Positions 1-6,611 of a DNA stretch of 12,180 nucleotides are shown here, piece after piece. This DNA comes from an uncultured Lacibacter sp. Its GTDB lineage: Bacteria; Bacteroidota; Bacteroidia; Chitinophagales; Chitinophagaceae. The notes beneath the pieces were generated by a model, which was not told where the DNA came from, did not search any database, and saw nothing but the letters and a program-made list of their open reading frames with translations. Position 1 is the first letter of the stretch; each line of letters starts with the position of its first letter. Both the position numbers and the translations under genes were made by a program. The DNA is taken from positions 1 to 12,180 of the forward strand of contig NZ_CAMLGT010000106.1 of the NCBI RefSeq assembly GCF_946479605.1. Direction: 5' to 3'.

Positions 1-43
1 ACTGGGCTTACAAGCAAGGTGACAAGACTGCCGCCGACCTGGA

Positions 44-379
44 CTATGTGCCCACTACCACCACTTCATCCATCTTTGAAGCAGATGGAGAAAGGGCAAT
101 GGTAAGGTCATCAGCATTTTCAACTTTTACTTCCTGGGCAATAAAACTTACCGAAGAAAATACCAGCACATCACCAATACTGGCATTAATACTAAAACGG
201 CCATCGGCCCCTGTTTTGGTTCCGGTTCCTTTTCCTTTTACAGTTACCGAAACATCGGGTACAGCAGTATTATCATCCTTTGATAACACCAACCCTGAAA
301 TTTTTACTGTTTGTGCTGACGCCTCTATTGAAAAGAGTGAGCTAATCAGCATAAACCCTAGCAGCAATAACGATCTCAT
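44..379 (-). CDS. TonB-dependent receptor (SusC/RagA-like) N-terminal fragment
   Basis: The protein has a Sec signal peptide (about residues 1-22, hydrophobic LLLLGFMLISSLF, probable cleavage after ASA). A carboxypeptidase-regulatory-like beta-sandwich follows (about 26-98; ISGLVLSKDDNTAVPDVSV, then TGADGRFSI). It ends in DEVVVVGT, the linker/TonB-box segment that precedes the plug domain in SusC-type outer-membrane receptors. Such receptors are normally 800-1100 residues and import glycans or other large substrates with TonB energy. Here a TAG stop follows directly after VVVGT, so the plug and barrel are absent, and a second in-frame stop (TAA) lies a dozen codons further on. The start ATG (377-379) has no Shine-Dalgarno, which is normal for this phylum. 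The gene is either truncated or separated from its remainder by a junction near base 46. A free-standing small regulatory-domain protein is possible but unlikely, given that the TonB box is preserved. It is divergent from the GntR regulator. Confidence 0.75.
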   Translation of the reverse strand: MRSLLLLGFMLISSLFSIEASAQTVKISGLVLSKDDNTAVPDVSVTVKGKGTGTKTGADGRFSINASIGDVLVFSSVSFIAQEVKVENADDLTIALSPSASKMDEVVVVGT

Positions 380-550
380 ACAGCAAGTTTTGTTTTATTA
401 TAGTATTATGTATGACATAATAAAATTAGTATAATTTCCTTAACTTAACCAAAAAAAAATTTGCATTTTTTAAGTAATTAATAATCAACGGTGATATCGA
501 CTGCTTTGAGAATGATTTTCTTAATTTTACACTATTAAGTACTACATAAT

Positions 551-1258
551 ATGACGAACACACTTTTGAACGGACACTTGAAAACCATTGAAACCAGCAG
601 CTTGGTGGATAAAGTAGAAGCTAAACTGGTGGAACTGTTACAGCAGCAAAAGCTGAAAGTTGGCGACAGTATTCCAAAGGAAATTGAATTGGCTGAAGCG
701 TTGGGAGTTAGTCGCACTGTTATCAGGGAAGCACTACTTCGTTTACGTTTGATGGGCTTGATTGAATCGAAGAAGAAGAAAGGTGCAGTCATAACCAGTC
801 CGGATATTTTTGGCAACCTTGGCAAGAGTATGAATCCGCATATTCTTTCAGCGGAAACATTGAAAGAAGTTTTTGAAATACGTTTAGTGCTGGAAATTGG
901 AATGGCCGATTTTCTGTTTCATCGTGTTAATAAAGAAGACATAAAGGAGCTAAAACAGATTGTTGCGAACGAACCGCCCGCTGCACAGGATCATTTATTT
1001 AATGTGCAGCATGAAATTGCCTTTCATGGAAAGCTTTATGAAATAACGGGTAATGAAACCATGAAAAAATTCCAACGTATGTTACTTCCTGTATTTGACT
1101 ATGTACACAACAGTGGTCTATTAAAAAAACAACCAGCATTGAAAACATTCGTATCGCATAAAGAGCTGGTGAATATTTTAGAACATGGGACACCGGAACA
1201 ATTCCGCAATGGTATGCGTAACCACCTCGAAAATCATTTTGCACGCATATTTGAATAA
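551..1258 (+). CDS. FadR-subfamily GntR transcriptional regulator (FCD domain)
   Basis: This is a 235-residue DNA-binding regulator, the usual length for FadR-type GntR proteins. An N-terminal winged helix-turn-helix spans about residues 15-82, with the family pattern GDSIPKEIELAEALGVSRT and recognition helix VIREALLRLR. The all-helical FCD effector domain spans about 100-232. The three metal-binding histidines of FCD domains are present: His159 in FHGKLYEITGN, His203 in SHKELV and His225 in RNHLENHF. The acidic ligand four residues before His159 is Glu155 rather than the commoner Asp. FCD regulators usually bind small carboxylates or sugar acids. The divergent neighbour is a SusC-like receptor fragment, so local control of an uptake locus is plausible; the effector cannot be read from sequence. 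The start ATG has no Shine-Dalgarno. A terminator follows about 50 bases after the stop. Confidence 0.9.
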   Translation: MTNTLLNGHLKTIETSSLVDKVEAKLVELLQQQKLKVGDSIPKEIELAEALGVSRTVIREALLRLRLMGLIESKKKKGAVITSPDIFGNLGKSMNPHILSAETLKEVFEIRLVLEIGMADFLFHRVNKEDIKELKQIVANEPPAAQDHLFNVQHEIAFHGKLYEITGNETMKKFQRMLLPVFDYVHNSGLLKKQPALKTFVSHKELVNILEHGTPEQFRNGMRNHLENHFARIFE

Positions 1259-1310
1259 CGCTAATCTGTTCCTGTTTAAATTATGTTATTGCTCCTAATG
1301 TTCATGCATT

Positions 1311-1340
1311 AAAAAAGCACACATTGCTGTGTGCTTTTTT
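1311..1340. terminator. Bidirectional intrinsic terminator
   Basis: A perfect 13-bp stem (AAAAAAGCACACA / TGTGTGCTTTTTT) with a TTGC loop works in both directions: it ends the GntR regulator transcript on the plus strand and the tRNA-Pro transcript on the minus strand. The A-tract at its 1340 end merges with the encoded CCA of the tRNA. Confidence 0.9.
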
Positions 1341-1416
1341 GGTCGGGAGGACAGGATTCGAACCTGCGACCCCCTGGTCCCAAACCAGGTATTCTACCGG
1401 GCTGAACTACCTCCCG
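1340..1416 (-). tRNA. trnP: tRNA-Pro (anticodon UGG), CCA encoded
   Basis: The minus strand folds as a full cloverleaf. The acceptor stem is CGGGAGG/CCTCCCG and the D stem is GTTC/GAAT with a G-U pair. The anticodon stem is CCTGG/CCAGG around loop TTTGGGA (anticodon TGG). The T arm is GCAGG-TTCGAAT-CCTGT, and the discriminator is A. The mature body is 74 nt (1343-1416), and the 3' CCA is encoded at 1340-1342. It reads proline codons, mainly CCA, with wobble to the others. A phylum-type promoter lies about 36 bases upstream and a terminator immediately downstream, so it appears to be a single-gene transcription unit. Confidence 0.97.
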
Positions 1417-1420
1417 CCTT

Positions 1421-1447
1421 GTTCAGTAACTGAACGTCCCTTAAGGG
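1421..1447 (-). repeat. Two short inverted repeats in the tRNA-Pro leader
   Basis: Between the tRNA promoter and the mature 5' end sit GTTCAG-TAA-CTGAAC (1421-1435, a 6-bp stem with a 3-base loop) and the palindrome CCCTTAAGGG (1438-1447). The first would form a small hairpin in the pre-tRNA leader just upstream of the RNase P cleavage site. The second overlaps the expected transcription start. Any function in processing or growth-rate control is inference. Confidence 0.4.
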
Positions 1448-1451
1448 GCTG

Positions 1452-1483
1452 CAAAAATAGAGGTCTATTACTAAAGTGCCAAA
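1452..1483 (-). promoter_or_regulatory. Bacteroidota-type promoter of tRNA-Pro
   Basis: On the minus strand a -33 element TTTG (1480-1483) is followed by a 20-base spacer and an exact -7 element TATTTTTG (1452-1459; consensus TAnnTTTG). The discriminator is GC-rich (CAGCCCC). Transcription would start near 1446, about 30 bases before the tRNA. The -33 element lies in the T-rich tail of the dnaA terminator, so the two units abut. Confidence 0.75.
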
Positions 1484-1486
1484 AGA

Positions 1487-1516
1487 AATCCCGGATCATT
1501 TTAAGAATCCGGGATT
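1487..1516 (-). terminator. Intrinsic terminator downstream of dnaA
   Basis: A perfect 10-bp stem AATCCCGGAT / ATCCGGGATT with a 10-base loop lies 30 bases past the dnaA stop. On the minus strand it is followed by a T-rich run (TTTCTTTT counting the last stem bases). It is well placed to end the dnaA transcript before the tRNA-Pro unit. Confidence 0.8.
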
Positions 1517-1546
1517 AATATTTTACACAAAGAAGATTTGGGTTGA

Positions 1547-2980
1547 TTACATTGCTGCCAGCTGTACTTTTTGCTGCAGTTCCAGCACGCTTTCTTTAAA
1601 CATGCTGTCGGTATCCATCAGGTCTTTTACTGTTTGGCAAGAGTGAATAACCGTTGTATGATCCCGTCCGCCAAAGTGTTCACCAATTGTTTTGAGCGAG
1701 TTTTTGGTAAAGGTCTTGGCAAGGTACATTGTGATCTGGCGGGCCTGTACTATTTCACGCTTGCGTGTTTTTTGCAGCAGTTTTTCGTACGGCACGTCAA
1801 AATAATCACACACCATTTTCTGAATGGCGTCGATGGTAATTTCTTTCGATGATGTTTTAACGAAATTCTTCAACACTTTTTTAGCAAGATCCAGATCGAT
1901 CTCTTTTTTATTCAGCGAGGATTGTGCCAATAATGAAATAAGGGCACCTTCCAGTTCACGAATATTGGTGTTGATGTTATAAGCAATGTATTTCACTACA
2001 TCTTTATGCATGTCAAGCCCGTCATTCTTCATTTTCTTCTCCAGTATCTCAATACGGGTTTCGTAATCGGGCATTTGCAGATCGGCACTTAATCCCCAAC
2101 GGAAACGGCTGAGCAAACGCTCCTGCACACCTTCCAGATCTTTCGGCGCTTTGTCCGAGGAAAGAATAAGCTGCTTACCACTTTGGTGCAAATGGTTGAA
2201 GATGGCAAAGAAAGCATCCTGCGATTTTTCTGCCCGGCTGAAGAATTGCACATCATCAATGATCAATACGTCAACCAACTGGTAAAAGTGGATGAAATCG
2301 TTGATGGCATTGTTACGGCTGTGATCAACAAACTGGTTAATGAATTTTTCAGAGCTTACATATAATACCACTTTGTTTGGGTGCTGACGTTTTACCTCAT
2401 TACCCACTGCCTGTGCAAGGTGTGTTTTACCTAAACCTACACCACCATAAATAACCAAAGGATTAAAGGAAGTAGCTCCCGGTTTTTCTGCAACTGTTTT
2501 ACCTGCCCTGCGTGCAACACGGTTACAATCACCTTCAATAAATGAATCGAATGTATAATTAGGATTCAGCTGCGGATCAATCTGTACTTTTTTTAAAACC
2601 GGTATTACAAACGGGTTTTTTACAGGATTGTTTATAACCAGCGGAAAGTCCATTTCGTTATTTGTATAAGTTTTATAACCATGACCCGGCACATCCATTG
2701 TGATAGGTTGGCTATTATTGTTTCCACTATCCATCATGATACGGTACTCAAGATTCGCTTCTTTACCAAGTTCACGTTTCAATGTTTTTGCAAGCAATGT
2801 AACGTAGTGTTCTTCCAGGTATTCAAAGAAAAACTGACTGGGAACCTGGATCGTAAGAATCTTATTTTTTAATTCAACAGGTCTGATTGGTTCAAACCAT
2901 GTTTTAAAATGTTGCCACTCTACAATATCCTTTATGATGGTTAAACAACTTTTCCAAACTTGTTCAGCCGTTTTCGTCAT
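1547..2980 (-). CDS. dnaA: Chromosomal replication initiator protein DnaA
   Basis: This is a full-length 477-residue DnaA, the ATP-dependent cytoplasmic initiator that binds DnaA boxes, melts oriC and recruits the replicative helicase. Domain I is about residues 1-82 (QVWKSCLTIIKDIVEWQHFKTWF region), with a variable linker to about 135. Domain III is an AAA+ ATPase: Walker A GGVGLGKTH (179-187), Walker B LIIDDVQF (239-246), sensor 1 LILSSD (271-276), arginine-finger box ERLLSRFRWGL (287-297), sensor 2 NIRELEGAL (339-347). Domain IV carries the DnaA-box-binding signature GRDHTTVIHSC (438-448). All catalytic and DNA-binding motifs are intact. The start ATG lacks a Shine-Dalgarno. The gene stands alone, with its own terminator downstream and a 139-base AT-rich gap upstream; dnaN and recF are not next to it. 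Confidence 0.98.
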   Translation of the reverse strand: MTKTAEQVWKSCLTIIKDIVEWQHFKTWFEPIRPVELKNKILTIQVPSQFFFEYLEEHYVTLLAKTLKRELGKEANLEYRIMMDSGNNNSQPITMDVPGHGYKTYTNNEMDFPLVINNPVKNPFVIPVLKKVQIDPQLNPNYTFDSFIEGDCNRVARRAGKTVAEKPGATSFNPLVIYGGVGLGKTHLAQAVGNEVKRQHPNKVVLYVSSEKFINQFVDHSRNNAINDFIHFYQLVDVLIIDDVQFFSRAEKSQDAFFAIFNHLHQSGKQLILSSDKAPKDLEGVQERLLSRFRWGLSADLQMPDYETRIEILEKKMKNDGLDMHKDVVKYIAYNINTNIRELEGALISLLAQSSLNKKEIDLDLAKKVLKNFVKTSSKEITIDAIQKMVCDYFDVPYEKLLQKTRKREIVQARQITMYLAKTFTKNSLKTIGEHFGGRDHTTVIHSCQTVKDLMDTDSMFKESVLELQQKVQLAAM

Positions 2981-3039
2981 TGTTCCAAAAGCAGTTTATA
3001 TAATGAGTTAATAATGTTCCTGTCTGTCTCTTTAGGCTA

Positions 3040-3128
3040 TTTTTCATAATGAAAAAACACTATGAAAAAACTTGAGGGGGAAGGCGAATATCAACACTTT
3101 TTGTGGAAAAAAAAATTTTTTATTCCCC
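3040..3128. other. AT-rich dnaA upstream segment with DnaA-box-like site
   Basis: The gap upstream of dnaA (2981-3119) has no gene. It holds a direct repeat ATGAAAAAAC (3049-3058 and 3062-3071). One 8-of-9 match to the DnaA box (TTTTCCACA on the minus strand, 3102-3110; consensus TTATNCACA) is present. A near-palindromic A9T6 tract (3105-3126) runs into the end of the phosphatase gene. The segment could hold the dnaA promoter and an autoregulatory site, or a fragment of an origin. No exact DnaA box or clear -7 element is seen, so this is tentative. Confidence 0.25.
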
Positions 3129-4055
3129 TGTTTTTTTACCTATTGATAATGGTTTTGATGATGTCATATTTTTCTTTTTATATTTAAAAAATTCATAATC
3201 CAATCTGCCTAATTGTATTCCTGCCCAACCTACCTGGTTGATCAAAACATCTTCGCTGTTTTTGTTTTTTACTAACACAGGTTCATTTAAGAACGTATGT
3301 GTATGACCACCAATGATGAGATCAACATGTTCTGTTTCTTTTGCAAGAATCAAATCACAAATCCTGTTGGGATTTTCACGGTACTGGTATCCCAAATGCG
3401 ACAAACAGATCACCATATCACAATCTTTATCACGTTTCAGCATTGCTGCTGTTTCGTTCAACTTCTGAATCGGATCAAGATATTTTGTGTTTCCAGCAAG
3501 GTTATCGGGCACCAATCCCTTCAATTCAATACCCACACCTGTAACGCCGATCTTTAATTTTCCTTTCTTAAATATTTTATAAGGCTGCGATTTATTTTCC
3601 ATAGGCGTTGCTGTAAAATCATAATTACACAACAATGCAGGAAAAGTAGTATGCTGTAACTGCAATGCAAAATTTTCAAGCCCGCCATCAAAATCATGAT
3701 TACCCATTGTGCAGGCATCATACCCCATCATTTGCATGGCTTTCATTTCAGGTTCGCCCTTATATATATTAAAGTAAGGAGTGCCCTGGAAAATATCACC
3801 GGCATCAAGCAAAAGCACATGTTCTTCCTTTGCCCTGATTTCTTTGATCAGGTTTGCCCTTGCTGCCACACCGCCCAATCCTTCGTTACGGCTACCGTCC
3901 ATTGGAAAAGGATCGAGCCTGCTATGCACATCATTGGTATGAAGTATCACCAATCGTTGTGCAGTATCTGTTTCTTCCGCCTGCACCAGCTTACCTGCCA
4001 TCATTGCAGCTGCAGTAAATGATGTTTGCTGTATAAATTTTCTTCTACTGAGCAT
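3120..4055 (-). CDS. Tat-exported metallophosphatase (5'-nucleotidase catalytic domain)
   Basis: This 311-residue calcineurin-like phosphoesterase corresponds to the catalytic N-terminal half of UshA-type 5'-nucleotidases. A twin-arginine signal peptide is visible (SRRKFIQ, then TAAAMMAGKLVQA), so it is exported folded. The two-metal motifs are all present: LHTNDVHSRLDPF (Asp42, His44), DAGDIFQG (Asp87), GNHDFDGG (Asn119, His120), CLSHLG (His220) and GGHTHTF (His251, His253). The family removes phosphate from nucleotides or nucleotide sugars in the periplasm. The substrate-binding C-terminal domain is absent here and is supplied by the gene immediately upstream, whose last 11 bases overlap this start. 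The two form one operon and very likely one functional enzyme. The exact substrate is not determinable. Confidence 0.92.
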   Translation of the reverse strand: MLSRRKFIQQTSFTAAAMMAGKLVQAEETDTAQRLVILHTNDVHSRLDPFPMDGSRNEGLGGVAARANLIKEIRAKEEHVLLLDAGDIFQGTPYFNIYKGEPEMKAMQMMGYDACTMGNHDFDGGLENFALQLQHTTFPALLCNYDFTATPMENKSQPYKIFKKGKLKIGVTGVGIELKGLVPDNLAGNTKYLDPIQKLNETAAMLKRDKDCDMVICLSHLGYQYRENPNRICDLILAKETEHVDLIIGGHTHTFLNEPVLVKNKNSEDVLINQVGWAGIQLGRLDYEFFKYKKKNMTSSKPLSIGKKTGE

Positions 4056-4791
4056 TGGTAACCCTGTTTTGAATAGTGGCAGAAATTACTTGTCCTTTTT
4101 TTGTGAACGACTCTACATATTCTATCAGGCCATCACGCAAAAGAGAGCCATTACTGATCTGCGGTATAACCTTAAGCATTTCACAATTATCACCGCCGTT
4201 TGCCACGTAATCTGAATTAGCTATTGTATAGGTCATGTTTACATCCAACGGCTTTCCATCTATAAGAACATTTACCGCCTTTTTATTTTTTATCTGCATG
4301 GTAATACCCGCTACCGGCCAGCCTCCCCTGCCTACAATATGATCAAGAAATTCCTGCAACACGGTGCCTTTTATTTTTTGCAGAACAATGATGTTATCAA
4401 AGGGCATAAGTTCAAAAATCCTGCCTCTTGTAATATCCCCGGCTTTTACTGATGGTAACCTGATACCACCATAATTCACAAACGCACCATCCACTTTTGT
4501 ATTATAATATTTCTCTGCCATCGTTTTCATTGCATCTGCCATAAAGTTGCCCAATGTTCCTTCAGGCTGCGCTTTTTCAAGATCAACTGATAAACGGCCG
4601 ATGACTTTATTCATGCTGTTGTTTACACTGTCAGCATAAGGCCGAAGAAATGTTTGCAAGGAAGAGTCGTTGCTGAGATTTGTGATCCTGTAATCTTTAT
4701 ATAGCACAGACGATGCTTTATAAGAAGGATTGCAGGAATACAAAATAACCAGTAGATAGATATATAGATAATGGGCCAAGTACGTTCTCAT
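4045..4791 (-). CDS. 5'-nucleotidase C-terminal domain lipoprotein
   Basis: This protein matches the substrate-specificity (C-terminal) domain of 5'-nucleotidases but has no metallophosphatase domain. In the 273-codon reading from 4866, the typical motifs are LGNFMADA (105-112), NYGGIR (131-136), ITRGRIFELMPFDN (145-158) and IANSDYVANGGD (215-226). I chose the ATG at 4789-4791 (codon 26). From there the protein begins with a clean lipoprotein signal, MRTYLAHYLYIYLLVILYSC, with lipobox LYSC and Cys at residue 20, and GGAG lies 11 bases upstream. The upstream ATG at 4866 would bury that signal behind 25 extra residues. The gene precedes and overlaps the metallophosphatase by 11 bases, the reverse of the domain order in the fused enzyme. 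It probably pairs with that protein at the cell envelope. Confidence 0.85.
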   Translation of the reverse strand: MRTYLAHYLYIYLLVILYSCNPSYKASSVLYKDYRITNLSNDSSLQTFLRPYADSVNNSMNKVIGRLSVDLEKAQPEGTLGNFMADAMKTMAEKYYNTKVDGAFVNYGGIRLPSVKAGDITRGRIFELMPFDNIIVLQKIKGTVLQEFLDHIVGRGGWPVAGITMQIKNKKAVNVLIDGKPLDVNMTYTIANSDYVANGGDNCEMLKVIPQISNGSLLRDGLIEYVESFTKKGQVISATIQNRVTNAQ

Positions 4792-4889
4792 GCTATAACT
4801 GTCTCCAATGAAAGATAGTTGTTTTTGAAGCCACAAAAAAAATGTTTTTTTCATTATGAAATGCATAAATTAAGCAAAGCAATTACAGT

Positions 4890-4897
4890 TATCTTTG
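4890..4897 (+). promoter_or_regulatory. -7 promoter element of the FAD dehydrogenase gene
   Basis: TATCTTTG matches the Bacteroidota -7 consensus TAnnTTTG exactly. It lies 37 bases before the ATG at 4935, giving a leader of about 30 bases. No good TTTG element is seen at the -33 position. Confidence 0.6.
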
Positions 4898-4934
4898 CTC
4901 AAATTTTTGTTTTTAGGTTAACTGCCTGACACAC

Positions 4935-6542
4935 ATGCCACAACAAATTTCGCTTCGTTTACTGCCTTCACAGGCGGCAAACAGCACCACTATTAAAGAA
5001 CAAATTGCTACTGCAATTGCTATACCGCTTTCTGCTGTTACAGGTTTTTATATTCACAAACAATCAATAGATGCACGTAGTAAACAGCCGTGGGTAAATC
5101 TTACAGTGCAGGCATTTATTAACGAACCTGTACAACAGCGTAAACAGATCGATTTTACTTTTACTGATGTTACAAATGCACGCCAACGTGTAATTATTGT
5201 TGGTGCCGGACCAGCAGGTTTATTTGCTGCATTGCGTTTACTTGAGCTGGGTATAAAACCTGTTGTTATTGAAAGAGGAAAAGATGTACGGGCAAGAAGA
5301 AGGGATCTTGCGGCACTTAATAAAGAAGGCGAAGTAAACCCTGAAAGTAATTATTGCTTTGGCGAAGGAGGTGCCGGCACTTACAGCGATGGTAAATTAT
5401 ATACCCGTAGCAGCAAGCGTGGAAGTATTGATCGCATTCTCCAGCTTTTTGTACGTTTTGGAGCCGAAGAAAAAATCTTATACCAGAGTCATCCGCATAT
5501 TGGTACGAATAAATTACCTCATATTATTACGGCCATGCGTGAGTTTATTATCAGCAGTGGCGGTGAAATTCATTTTGAAACAAAGCTCACAAATTTTATT
5601 GTTGAAAATAATGTACTGAAAGCTGTTGAAGTCAATCATCAATCAACATTGCATGCCGATGCGGTAATCCTTGCTACCGGTCATAGTGCCAGAGATGTTT
5701 TTGAATTGCTGCATCAAAACAATATCCTCATTGAAGCAAAACCTTTTGCCTTAGGGGTACGTGCAGAACATCCACAGGCGTTGATTGATTCTATTCAATA
5801 CCGTTGCCCAGTGCGTGATGAGTTTTTACCACCAGCTTCTTATAGTTTGGTGGAACAGGTACAGGGGAAAGGTGTCTTTAGTTTTTGTATGTGTCCTGGC
5901 GGAATTATTGCACCTGCTGCCACATCGCCCGGCGAACTGGTGGTAAACGGCTGGAGCCCTTCGAAACGAAACAATGCATTTGCCAACAGCGGCATGGTGG
6001 TAACCATTGAAGTGAAAGATGCAGTTGAATATTTCAAAAAACAAAATCCAAAAGCCAATAGTCAAATAAGCGAAGATGATCCGCTGTTACTGATGAAATT
6101 TCAACAAGCAATCGAACAAAGAGCATTTGCTGCAGGCGGTGGAAAATTTGTTGCTCCTGCACAACGAATGGTTGATATGTTCGATAAAAAAACATCTGCT
6201 TCATTGCCTGATTGTTCTTACTTACCGGGCATCAGCAGCACAGACTTACGAACCGTTTTACCCGGCTTTGTGTATGATGATCTTCGTTTGGGTTTTAAAG
6301 CATTCGGACAAAAAATGCGTGGCTATTTCACAAATGATGCTGTAATTGTGGCCACAGAATCAAGGACCTCATCACCGGTTCGTATTCCAAGAGACAATGA
6401 AACATTACAGCACCCGCAAATTAAAGGATTATACCCTTGTGGCGAAGGAGCCGGCTATGCAGGTGGTATTGTAAGTGCTGCTATGGATGGCGAACGTATT
6501 GCGACCATGATCGGGCAACTTGCCAACCATTCGTCCCTTTAA
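4935..6542 (+). CDS. FAD-dependent dehydrogenase of unknown substrate (COG2509-like)
   Basis: This is a 535-residue flavoprotein. An N-terminal region (about 1-80) resembles the small domain preceding the fold in this family. The dinucleotide-binding motif VIIVGAGPAGLFAALR (86-101) follows, ending in VVIERG (110-115) with the acidic residue that contacts the FAD ribose. NYCFGEGGAGTYSDGKLYTR (139-158) is a hallmark of the family. A second FAD-contact segment, VILATGHSA, lies mid-protein. The C-terminal segment GLYPCGEGAGYAGGIVSAAMDG (about 498-519) is the usual closing FAD motif. No membrane segment or signal is visible, so it is probably cytoplasmic. The family is widespread, but its physiological substrate is not established to my knowledge. 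It has its own promoter element and is divergent from the nucleotidase unit; the ABC genes start 69 bases later, so co-transcription is possible. Confidence 0.88.
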   Translation: MPQQISLRLLPSQAANSTTIKEQIATAIAIPLSAVTGFYIHKQSIDARSKQPWVNLTVQAFINEPVQQRKQIDFTFTDVTNARQRVIIVGAGPAGLFAALRLLELGIKPVVIERGKDVRARRRDLAALNKEGEVNPESNYCFGEGGAGTYSDGKLYTRSSKRGSIDRILQLFVRFGAEEKILYQSHPHIGTNKLPHIITAMREFIISSGGEIHFETKLTNFIVENNVLKAVEVNHQSTLHADAVILATGHSARDVFELLHQNNILIEAKPFALGVRAEHPQALIDSIQYRCPVRDEFLPPASYSLVEQVQGKGVFSFCMCPGGIIAPAATSPGELVVNGWSPSKRNNAFANSGMVVTIEVKDAVEYFKKQNPKANSQISEDDPLLLMKFQQAIEQRAFAAGGGKFVAPAQRMVDMFDKKTSASLPDCSYLPGISSTDLRTVLPGFVYDDLRLGFKAFGQKMRGYFTNDAVIVATESRTSSPVRIPRDNETLQHPQIKGLYPCGEGAGYAGGIVSAAMDGERIATMIGQLANHSSL

Positions 6543-6568
6543 AGAAGATTCAGCAAATTTTCATACGT

Positions 6569-6576
6569 TATCTTGT
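6569..6576 (+). promoter_or_regulatory. Possible weak promoter of the ABC exporter operon
   Basis: TATCTTGT is a 6-of-8 to 7-of-8 type approximation of the TAnnTTTG element, depending on how strictly the last two bases are scored. It lies 43 bases before the ATPase ATG in the only gap (6543-6611) between the dehydrogenase and the ABC genes. No -33 TTTG is evident, and read-through from the dehydrogenase is an alternative. Confidence 0.25.
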
Positions 6577-6611
6577 AACAAATTAATTAACCAGCACTCT
6601 AATACTGTATT

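Noticed and set aside
48..434. Plus-strand open frame of 128 codons across the receptor N-terminus
   Set aside because: Most of it is the antisense of a signal peptide and regulatory domain with clear homology features. Only its first few codons (left of about base 50) look protein-like, which is reported separately as a junction.
1324..1518. Open frame on the plus strand reading GRTGFEPATPWSQTRYSTGL
   Set aside because: This is the well-known false peptide made by translating the complement of a tRNA gene; the stretch is the tRNA-Pro cloverleaf read on the wrong strand.
3049..3071. Direct repeat ATGAAAAAAC twice, spaced by 13 bases, as a possible array or operator
   Set aside because: Only two copies, low complexity and A-rich; not enough to call an iteron or operator, so it is mentioned only as part of the dnaA upstream segment.
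4792..4866. Upstream start of the nucleotidase C-domain gene at 4866
   Set aside because: It would place 25 residues ahead of a clean lipoprotein signal and lipobox. The start at 4791 explains export better, though the longer form cannot be excluded.
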